Shown here: one piece after another, positions 29,975 to 36,066 of the stretch
Position numbering within the stretch: the first letter of the stretch is position 1
Layout of the letters: the number at the start of each line of letters is the position of its first letter
Virus record (IMG/VR): IMGVR_UViG_3300048839_000424
Span: 1 to 64,000 of that record
Source of the DNA: a virus
DNA: 64,000 nt
Strand: one strand, 5' to 3'
Notes under the pieces: model-generated
Told to the model about the DNA's origin: nothing
The model's database searches: none
The model's input: only the letters and a program-made list of their open reading frames with translations
Translations under genes and position numbers: made by a program

Positions 29975-30759
29975 TGCACCACATTAAACAATCAGACCTG
30001 ACCTTTGACCTACGCCGGGACCATGTTCGAGAATTCCGGCGTAGGATTAAAGATACTCTTCGGTACGGTGGTCATTCGGAAGAACACCGAAAGTTTCTTG
30101 AGTATCAGCTATTAAAAGTTGAGGGGAACGGGGTATACTTGGGCGAACCTCCTAGACCCCCCGGAGCGATTGATGGAAAAGTTCCTGTCAAGAGACCGGA
30201 GATTACGCTAGAAGGAGCGAGCTACGAATACTTAAATCAGTTCCGCATGACGGACCTCATTGAGCTTGGAAAGACGCTTGGGTTGAATTTCGAGCAAACG
30301 ACGAAAGCCGGGATCATTCAACGTCTATTAGAGACCGCAGATGACACAGAAAGACGAAAGATGACACAGAAAGACGAAATTCTAAAAGCCTTCTTGCAGA
30401 GGGAAAACGAACCTCAAGTTCGTGAAGTAAAAGGAGAGATTACACCTCTGACTTGTCGATGTGGTGGGTACCTACAAGAAGTACAGCATCTAGTGGAATT
30501 TCCAATCCCACAACCACCTCGTCATCGAAAGAAGCGGATCGCTAAAAAATGGAAGGTTCGACGGGAGAAAGAGTCAAGAGGAACAAGATTGATCAATGCT
30601 TTAAGTGGATTGATCAGTCGTCCACAATATAGTTGTTCGAAATGCGGGAAATCCGAAGGGTTTTATGCCGCGATAGGCCGGAACATGTTTCCGGTGCAAC
30701 TTTTACCAGACGGTGCAAACCCCGTCTATCTAGAAAGCAACGGAGAATCAGACACATGA
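29974..30759 (+). CDS. SAP-like and zinc-ribbon-like protein at the end of the virion module
   Basis: A 261-aa basic protein. Residues 85-118 (MTDLIELGKTLGLNFEQTT, then GIIQRLLE) fit the helix-loop-helix of a SAP domain, a DNA-binding fold. Later, CRCGG (about residue 160) and CSKCGKSEGF (about 217) form a split C-x-C / C-x2-C pair that could bind zinc. Between them is a very basic stretch (RHRKKRIAKKWKVRREK). Together these suggest nucleic-acid binding. It starts inside the stop of the large virion gene (TGATG) and ends in an ATGA overlap with the next gene. A 20-bp tandem duplication lies within it (30340-30379). Confidence 0.5.
   Translation: MHHIKQSDLTFDLRRDHVREFRRRIKDTLRYGGHSEEHRKFLEYQLLKVEGNGVYLGEPPRPPGAIDGKVPVKRPEITLEGASYEYLNQFRMTDLIELGKTLGLNFEQTTKAGIIQRLLETADDTERRKMTQKDEILKAFLQRENEPQVREVKGEITPLTCRCGGYLQEVQHLVEFPIPQPPRHRKKRIAKKWKVRREKESRGTRLINALSGLISRPQYSCSKCGKSEGFYAAIGRNMFPVQLLPDGANPVYLESNGESDT
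30340..30379 (+). repeat. 20-bp perfect tandem duplication
   Basis: The unit gatgacacagaaagacgaaa occurs twice back to back. Because 20 is not a multiple of 3, the copies are read in different frames and encode DDTERRK and then MTQKDE. This looks like a recent slippage or duplication that the protein tolerates, in the linker after the SAP-like domain. Confidence 0.9.
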
Positions 30760-31409
30760 AGAAACTACTAGTCACACTTTCATTTCTAACCACGGCATTG
30801 TTTGCCACGGCTACCCTTGCAGCACCACCGGAGGGTGATACCTCTTCGACCGGCGCAGTAGAGGTTGTCTCTACCACGGGCGAGGCTGCTTCTACGAGCG
30901 GCGATGCAACCCCTGATACTTCAGGTGGTGAAGCTCCCGTAGCGGGAGATCTTGGCGTCGTTGCCTCCAGCACGGGGGGCGAGGAGGACAGCACCGGCAG
31001 TGATTCAGGTGCAGTGGACACCACTGGTGGTGAGACAGGTCCAGCCGAGATTGCTTCCGATGAGGAAGCAGTTGCGGCAGCGAAGGCCCTTTTCGGAGCC
31101 CTTCAGGTGGGTGACATCCCCCTGGCAGTTGCCCTGGGTTTGATGCTACTCGTCTATATCGTTCGTCGTACCCATGTCGCTGACATGTCGAACGCTTGGA
31201 TTGCCGCTGGCCTCTCGGTCGTAGGTTATGTTGCCGCCGACCTTCTTACCGCTGGAGCAGGGAATGTTCTCAACTCCGTGATGAGCGGTCTGATGGCCGG
31301 TATTGCCGCCGCTGGACTTGGTGAGCTTGTTGTCGCCCGTCTGATGAGCGGTAAGGCCGAACCCGCGAAGGCCGAGCCTGCAAAGGCGAATGAGGAGAAG
31401 TCCGAGTAA
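30756..31409 (+). CDS. Secreted or membrane-anchored protein, holin-like
   Basis: A 217-aa protein. Residues 1-22 form a clear Sec signal peptide (MKKLL, a hydrophobic core, then ATLA before APPEG). Residues 23-105 are a low-complexity Ser/Thr/Gly/Glu linker. Two hydrophobic segments follow (IPLAVALGLMLLVYIV, about 120-136, then AAGLSVVGYVAADLL), then a Gly/Ala-rich helix and a charged tail with an AEPAK repeat. The frame is open further upstream, but the ATG at 30756 has the signal peptide directly behind it and overlaps the previous stop (ATGA), so I chose it. It could be a holin or spanin-like lysis protein, or a membrane-exclusion protein. It is the last gene before the terminator. Confidence 0.5.
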   Translation: MKKLLVTLSFLTTALFATATLAAPPEGDTSSTGAVEVVSTTGEAASTSGDATPDTSGGEAPVAGDLGVVASSTGGEEDSTGSDSGAVDTTGGETGPAEIASDEEAVAAAKALFGALQVGDIPLAVALGLMLLVYIVRRTHVADMSNAWIAAGLSVVGYVAADLLTAGAGNVLNSVMSGLMAGIAAAGLGELVVARLMSGKAEPAKAEPAKANEEKSE

Positions 31410-31420
31410 TCCTCTCCCCT

Positions 31421-31466
31421 AAAGAAAAAGCCCCGGTTAGTAACCACTGACCGGGGTTTTTCCTTT
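31421..31466 (+). terminator. Rho-independent terminator after the virion module
   Basis: An 11-bp stem (31431-31441 pairing with 31446-31456, one T-G wobble) with an AACC loop is followed by five Ts and a further T-rich tail, and preceded by an A-rich stretch. It marks the end of the 30-kb virion transcription unit. Confidence 0.92.
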
Positions 31467-31476
31467 TAAGCGTGGG

Positions 31477-31482
31477 TATGAT
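31477..31482 (+). promoter_or_regulatory. Possible -10 element before the chaperonin operon
   Basis: TATGAT lies 9 bases upstream of the ATG at 31492, in the short gap after the terminator where a new promoter is expected. No convincing -35 box is visible. If used, the transcript would be almost leaderless. Confidence 0.25.
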
Positions 31483-31491
31483 CTAATTGTC

Positions 31492-31716
31492 ATGCGAGTG
31501 TACGTAAATCTCGACCCACATACACAAGAGGAAGATGTCGAAGCCATCCGTTCGGATTTGGCTCTGAATATGCGAAATGAGTATCCTCATGTGAGTATAG
31601 ATGTTGGTATTGGATCGGCATTTTCAGTATCCTTTATTGGAGTCCCTGAGAAACTCAAAGCGGAAATCTATCTACTGATCAATAGTTACTTTCATGGCGA
31701 AGAAGACGACCTCTAA
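31492..31716 (+). CDS. Small protein preceding the chaperonin gene
   Basis: A 74-aa acidic protein (MRVYVNLDPHTQEEDVEAIR) with an alternating strand-helix-strand-helix pattern. It is the first gene after the terminator and overlaps the chaperonin gene by 23 bases, so the two are probably co-translated. It is too short for GroES (about 97 aa) and lacks the mobile-loop and 'RP..DRV.V' features of GroES. Function unknown. Confidence 0.5.
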   Translation: MRVYVNLDPHTQEEDVEAIRSDLALNMRNEYPHVSIDVGIGSAFSVSFIGVPEKLKAEIYLLINSYFHGEEDDL

Positions 31717-33247
31717 AAAAGTCCACCACGGATTGCAAGCAAGAAAAGGGCTACTGAAAGGTGCCCTTGATTTGTCACGTCTCGTAGGGGTTACATACGG
31801 CCCCTACGGTCGTAATGTCGTTCTTGACCGTCCCGTAGGGATTCTATCTACCAAGGATGGCGTCACCGTTGCTTGGGAATACGAACCTCAAGACCCGGTA
31901 GAACGCATGGGAGTTCGAATCGTACAGGAGGCGTGCTCGAAAGTCTCCAAGTCCGCTGGAGATGGGACAACAAGTACGGCGGTTCTGATCGGAGCTATCT
32001 TGCGAGAAGCCCATAAATGGGTCGTGGCAGGAAAAGACCCTATGCTCATCGCTCAAGAGATGCAGACGTTCGTGCAGGAGAGCCTGGAGGAGATGTTGAA
32101 TCTCTGGAAACGTGATGTAAGCACGGACACGGACCTACTAACCGTTGCATTAAGAGCCTGTAACGGAGATAGGGAACTAGCAACGGCGTTGGTTCAGGTC
32201 ATGGGCAAGATCGGAACGAAAGGCGTCGTTGTTCTGGAAGAAGGAAAATCCCGAGAGATCGAGATGGTTTTCAAGCAAGGGTTAGAAACTGACAGAGGTT
32301 GGGAGAGTTCGGATTTTTGTCCCTCGGATGACAGTAAGGTGTTTTTCGAGTTGCCCTTGGTCGCTCTGGTAGATGACGTGTTGGAGAAAGCCGAGCAGGT
32401 AGTTCCTATCCTCGAAGAAGCCTCCCAGTTTCCGCATCCTTTGGTGATCGTGTCCAAGGGCATGTACGGGGATGCGTTGAAAACACTCCTCATGAACCAA
32501 GAAACGGTGAAGTCCTGTGGGGTTCGTTGCATGGGACATCATGAGTTCATGAGAACACATTTAGAGGATTTAGCGGCGATATCGGGAGCAACCGTGTGGG
32601 CTAAAGAGTTGGGGGAATATAAGGCGGAGTATCTAGGTTCTGTTCAAACGGTCACGGTCAAGAAGGAGTCCTCGACATTCGTTGCTTTCCCTGATAAAAA
32701 TGAGCAAGTAGCGATGAGAATCCGTCAACTGGAGAATCAACTCGTAAGCACGGAGAGTGTTTTCGAGCAAGATAAGCTCAAGGAGAGAATCGCCAAACTT
32801 TCGGATGGGTTTTGTCTTTTGAGAGTCGGTGGGGATACGGAGTTAGAGATCAAAGAACGTCGTGGAAGATTGGAGGATGCTTTGTTTTCCATGAGATTAG
32901 CGGTAGAGCATGGGGTGGTTCCGGGGGGTGGGCTTACCTTTTTCAAGGTTGGTCAGTTGTTGGAGGATGCGGATAGCATTGGAGAGCGGATACTATCTGT
33001 GGCTTTGAAGGAACCATTCCGCAAGATTTACAGTAATGGTGGTAAGAGTCCTCGCGTGTTAGAGGCTCAAATGGAGTATGTTCCAGTAGACTCTTGGGTA
33101 GGGTATACTCTTGATGGGATACGGGATGTGTCTCAAGGTAAGGGATTGTTAGATTCGGCATCCTCTGTGTTAGAGGTGATTCGAGTTTCTGTTTCGACCG
33201 CGAGTACTATTCTTACCTCAGAGGTTTCGATTACGAGTATCAAATGA
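31694..33247 (+). CDS. groEL: Phage GroEL-type (group I-like) chaperonin
   Basis: A 517-aa protein with the GroEL landmarks in order: TYGPYGRNVVLD (cf. TLGPKGRNV), STKDGVTVA with the ATPase Asp, GDGTTSTAVL with the second nucleotide-binding Asp, ERRGRLEDAL with the catalytic Asp equivalent of D398, VPGGGLTFF, and GLLDSASSVL...TSEVSIT near the end. It is slightly shorter than the usual 548 aa and lacks the GGM tail; the apical region is divergent. The family forms a double-ring ATP-dependent folding chamber. Phage chaperonins of this type are known (for example in phiKZ-like phages), where they may fold phage virion or replication proteins. No GroES gene is visible in this window. Confidence 0.92.
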   Translation: MAKKTTSKKVHHGLQARKGLLKGALDLSRLVGVTYGPYGRNVVLDRPVGILSTKDGVTVAWEYEPQDPVERMGVRIVQEACSKVSKSAGDGTTSTAVLIGAILREAHKWVVAGKDPMLIAQEMQTFVQESLEEMLNLWKRDVSTDTDLLTVALRACNGDRELATALVQVMGKIGTKGVVVLEEGKSREIEMVFKQGLETDRGWESSDFCPSDDSKVFFELPLVALVDDVLEKAEQVVPILEEASQFPHPLVIVSKGMYGDALKTLLMNQETVKSCGVRCMGHHEFMRTHLEDLAAISGATVWAKELGEYKAEYLGSVQTVTVKKESSTFVAFPDKNEQVAMRIRQLENQLVSTESVFEQDKLKERIAKLSDGFCLLRVGGDTELEIKERRGRLEDALFSMRLAVEHGVVPGGGLTFFKVGQLLEDADSIGERILSVALKEPFRKIYSNGGKSPRVLEAQMEYVPVDSWVGYTLDGIRDVSQGKGLLDSASSVLEVIRVSVSTASTILTSEVSITSIK

Positions 33248-34254
33248 GTGACAAATACAAAATCATACACGGAAATATGCTTGAAGTGTTGAAAACACTT
33301 CAAGAAAATAGCATCGACGCCATCGTTTGTGATCCACCCTATGAAATCAATTTCATGGGCCGAGGTTGGGACAAATCCGGCATCGCATTCCAAAAAGAAA
33401 CATGGGCTGAATGTTTAAGAGTATTGAAGCCGGGAGGCTATTTAGTAGCATTTGGAGCGGCGCGAACGATGCATCGCATCACATGCGCGATTGAGGATGC
33501 CGGTTTCGAAATTCGAGACACGTTGCAGTGGGTTTTTGGAAATGGGTTTCCCAAGTCGCTGGACGTTGGTAAAGCTATTGCGAAACGTGCAGGCGGCGAA
33601 ATCGAAGCGCGTGCAGCTATCGAGTGGATGAAGCGCGAACGGGAGAGGTTGGGTCTTTCCCGTGCAGCTCTTGAAGTCCGCATTTTCGGGCGCTGTGATG
33701 GCAACGTGAGGAACTGGGAGGACGCCATTTCGCTACCAAGGCCGGGGCTTTGGCCGCAGATTCGCGCGGCACTCGGGCACGGTGCGACGCTGTTCGACGC
33801 TGTGATGGAGAGGGGTGACGAAAAGGTAGGTGAGACAACCGGATCTTATGGGTATCAAGCTGACGGGTCTAGGTGGAAAAAGCCACGCGAGTTGCGAGAG
33901 CCGAACACAGAAGCAGCGAAAACCTGGCACGGCTACGGCACCGCACTAAAACCAGCGCACGAGCCGATCACGCTGGCCCGAAAGCCCTTACAGGGCACGG
34001 TCGCCGCGAACGTGGCGAAGTGGGGAACGGGCGGGATTGACGTTGACGGGTGTCGGGTCGGGGAGAGCAAGCGCGTGCCTGGTAACGCTAGCTGTGCTAG
34101 CGAGTATAAAGTGGGGCACATCGCAGAGGGTCACTACCTCAAGGGGCTAAGGTATCTAGCGGAAGGTGAGAGTTCCGGTAACGGTCCCAACGTAGGCCGC
34201 TGGCCGCCGAACCTCATCATCGACGACGGCGCGGGCGAGGATCGCCCATGCTGA
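33244..34254 (+). CDS. DNA methyltransferase lacking its SAM-binding C-terminal half
   Basis: A 336-aa protein. CDPPYEI near residue 30 is motif IV of beta-class N4/N6 amino-methyltransferases; LKPGGYLVAFGAAR follows. About residues 120-180 look like an inserted XRE-type helix-turn-helix (MKRERERLGLSRAALEVR, then VRNWEDAISLPRPG). Then LARKPLQGTVAANV and GGIDVDGCRVG lead to GRWPPNLIIDDG. Complete relatives continue to a 'HPTVKP...FxGSGTTG' SAM-binding module, which is absent here: the frame stops at 34254 after GEDRPC. The tag EDLNELFG lies just downstream in another frame, so a deletion plus frameshift is likely. From about 33590 the DNA is CpG-richer than its surroundings, which suggests acquisition. 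Probably inactive alone unless complemented. It overlaps the chaperonin stop as ATGA. Confidence 0.75.
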   Translation: MSDKYKIIHGNMLEVLKTLQENSIDAIVCDPPYEINFMGRGWDKSGIAFQKETWAECLRVLKPGGYLVAFGAARTMHRITCAIEDAGFEIRDTLQWVFGNGFPKSLDVGKAIAKRAGGEIEARAAIEWMKRERERLGLSRAALEVRIFGRCDGNVRNWEDAISLPRPGLWPQIRAALGHGATLFDAVMERGDEKVGETTGSYGYQADGSRWKKPRELREPNTEAAKTWHGYGTALKPAHEPITLARKPLQGTVAANVAKWGTGGIDVDGCRVGESKRVPGNASCASEYKVGHIAEGHYLKGLRYLAEGESSGNGPNVGRWPPNLIIDDGAGEDRPC

Positions 34255-34270
34255 GGGAGAGATTTCGTTA

Positions 34271-34297
34271 GAGGATTTGAATGAGTTATTCGGATGA
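34271..34297 (+). pseudogene. Out-of-frame remnant of a methyltransferase C-terminal tag (EDLNELFG)
   Basis: Reading 34271-34297 gives EDLNELFG and a stop. This frame is +1 relative to the methyltransferase ending at 34254. The same peptide closes the ORFs at 43958 and 45938. It looks like the surviving end of a lost methyltransferase C-terminus. The stop overlaps the ATG of the next ORF. Confidence 0.65.
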
Positions 34298-34590
34298 GGA
34301 TTGTATCAGTGATAAGGAAGCCCTTTGAGGGATCGACAACGCAAAACGTGTTGGTTCATCATGTCTCGTGTATCAACATTGACGGGACCACCCATCAAAC
34401 TCACGGTGCGGGAAGCAACGGGATTTATGGGAAGTATGCTGCCATTCAAAGCAACAAAACACGAGGACAGGAACTTGGCCGTTGGCCAGCAAACTTGATT
34501 TTGAGCTACCCAGAGGGTGTTGAGACATTGAATCAACAAACAGGGTTGGAGTACAATGGGGCAAGGTTCTTCAGGAATGTTCTGCTATGA
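34294..34590 (+). CDS. Orphan methyltransferase middle-module fragment
   Basis: A 98-aa ORF starting MRIVSVIRKPFEGSTTQN, followed by INIDGT and GRWPANLILS. These are the elements that lie between the catalytic DPPY part and the SAM-binding part of beta-class methyltransferases (compare KPLQGTVAANV, GGIDVDG and GRWPPNLII in the gene just upstream). The first 54 bases are nearly identical to the start of the ORF at 44433. It has neither motif IV nor motif I, so it cannot methylate by itself. It may be a remnant or a subunit-like specificity module. ATGA overlaps at both ends keep it in the translation chain. Confidence 0.5.
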   Translation: MRIVSVIRKPFEGSTTQNVLVHHVSCINIDGTTHQTHGAGSNGIYGKYAAIQSNKTRGQELGRWPANLILSYPEGVETLNQQTGLEYNGARFFRNVLL

Positions 34591-35405
34591 AACGACTAGA
34601 TCTAGTTCACTACCGCAAGGGGTCACTAACCTCCGACACGGTTGAAGCCCTCCGTCATTTGGAACTTCGTACCGCCAAAGCTGATAAGAGCTTTGTTCTT
34701 CATGTCTCATCCCGTGGGTTGGAATCCATGAAATGGGGTGAGGTTAGAGAAAACCCTGGTCCTACAGGATGCCGACCTGAATGGTCTGCGGTTCCTACGG
34801 GACGAGAGATTTACCTCCGATTGGAAATCAACGACGACCAAGGACACCCAGACTCAAAGCGAGAAAGAGAACTTGCCTTGCTCTGGGGGTTGGCAATCCC
34901 TCTTGGTTTTACCCCGTGGGTTCGTTACCCCCTCCCTGGTCCCGGTGATGATGTGTTTCACTACTATGGACCGTGGAGATCGTTGATGGACAGTTTGATG
35001 GGAATGGGTCGTGGTGAGGAAGCATGGCCAAGTTTCTGTTGTGCAGCACAGGTTGATGTCGGTGCTTGGGAGGGGAATAGACCTACCGAGCGATTTGTTC
35101 AAGCGCAGTTACACCGTATGGGATACAATCATGGTCCCGTAGATGGAATGGTTGGACCTCGAACAGAGACGGCTCTCAAGGGGGCTGGATTGCATGGGTT
35201 GGCCTTATCAGAGGCGGCAAAAAAACTCACCTCTCTGGAGTCTAAACCAGCCCAGCGGACGAAAAAAAGGAAGGGGCATATCGTTCTCCCGGAGACTAAT
35301 TTCTCTATAACTTCCTATGGACAGGTGAGAACAATCCAAACGGCTCAGGGGGCTGCGGTCGAACTAGATGGCCCTGGTCGGATTATCATCACCACGCAGG
35401 AATAA
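34587..35405 (+). CDS. Peptidoglycan-binding-domain protein, candidate lysin
   Basis: A 272-aa protein. Residues 165-198 (RFVQAQLHRMGYNHGPVDG, then VGPRTETALK) are a textbook peptidoglycan-binding domain 1, as in cell-wall hydrolases. The first 160 residues are not a hydrolase family I recognise, though they carry conserved-looking His, Asp and Cys residues (FHYYGPW, FCCAAQVDVGAW). The C-terminal 70 residues are a basic linker followed by a beta segment. Endolysin or virion-associated wall-binding protein is the likeliest role. The neighbour downstream is unknown, and no clear holin lies adjacent. It starts in an ATGA overlap. Confidence 0.55.
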   Translation: MKRLDLVHYRKGSLTSDTVEALRHLELRTAKADKSFVLHVSSRGLESMKWGEVRENPGPTGCRPEWSAVPTGREIYLRLEINDDQGHPDSKRERELALLWGLAIPLGFTPWVRYPLPGPGDDVFHYYGPWRSLMDSLMGMGRGEEAWPSFCCAAQVDVGAWEGNRPTERFVQAQLHRMGYNHGPVDGMVGPRTETALKGAGLHGLALSEAAKKLTSLESKPAQRTKKRKGHIVLPETNFSITSYGQVRTIQTAQGAAVELDGPGRIIITTQE

Positions 35406-36046
35406 TGACGAGATTACACGAAAAGGTCGCATGGGCATGGTTAGACCGATTGCTCGGAAAGAAGGTCGTTGAGCCATCTCCCTCCGTGAACTCTGATTTG
35501 TCTGATGCACAGAAAAAAGCGATCATTGATGACTCGTACCAGAGGATCAAAAAAGACCTCCTTGCGGCTCTGAAAAACGGTCATGCGGAGATTTTTCAAC
35601 AAGCGGAGAGAGCGGGTCGTAGGTGGGGAGTACAACCATTGTTTCTCCTCTATTTCCTCGCTGAAGGAAAAAACTGGCCATCACGTCTTGATGCTACGGT
35701 GAAGGAAAAGCTGCGACTACTTCAGGCTCTTTTACTGAACTTTGGCGTGGCGGAGTTCTATCCGAACGAGATGGGGGAGTTCCCTGATTGGGACAGATTG
35801 ACTTCAGCCATGATGGAGATGGGGACATATGGGTGGGGTGTTGTGGTCTGGAAGATTATCGTCCCGAGCTTTAATGCGGCGGTGAGTCGTGAGGCAAAGC
35901 GGGTGCTTCATATCTTCAAAAGACCGGGGGGTTCTAAAAACCCGGACGCTTTTTGGTATCTCTCCAAGTACTTCCAGAAGTCCTGGTGGCACGATAACAT
36001 CCCCTACAAGCATATCATCCTGATGCTGACTAAAGAACTGTTCTGA
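35405..36046 (+). CDS. Hypothetical protein
   Basis: A 213-aa basic, helical protein that I cannot assign. It has aromatic-rich segments (WGVQPLFLLYFLAEGKNW, then YGWGVVVWKIIVPSF), the latter possibly membrane-associated. It follows the peptidoglycan-binding gene directly and could belong with it. Confidence 0.45.
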   Translation: MTRLHEKVAWAWLDRLLGKKVVEPSPSVNSDLSDAQKKAIIDDSYQRIKKDLLAALKNGHAEIFQQAERAGRRWGVQPLFLLYFLAEGKNWPSRLDATVKEKLRLLQALLLNFGVAEFYPNEMGEFPDWDRLTSAMMEMGTYGWGVVVWKIIVPSFNAAVSREAKRVLHIFKRPGGSKNPDAFWYLSKYFQKSWWHDNIPYKHIILMLTKELF

Positions 36047-36057
36047 AGGCGTATAAT
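36045..36057 (+). promoter_or_regulatory. GCGTATAAT element before the SNF2-type helicase
   Basis: The bases gaaggcgtataat follow the previous stop codon and sit 9 bases before the ATG at 36067. The core (GRGCGTATA) recurs before 47875, 48611 and 53680. TATAAT matches a -10 box, but no good -35 is visible. Confidence 0.35.
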
Positions 36058-36066
36058 GCCTGACGT

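Noticed and set aside
30633-30755. Upstream extension of the signal-peptide protein
   Set aside because: These codons lie inside the previous gene, and the ATG at 30756 gives an ideal signal peptide with an ATGA overlap.
31492-31716. GroES
   Set aside because: Too short and lacks GroES landmarks, although its position before the chaperonin invites the call.
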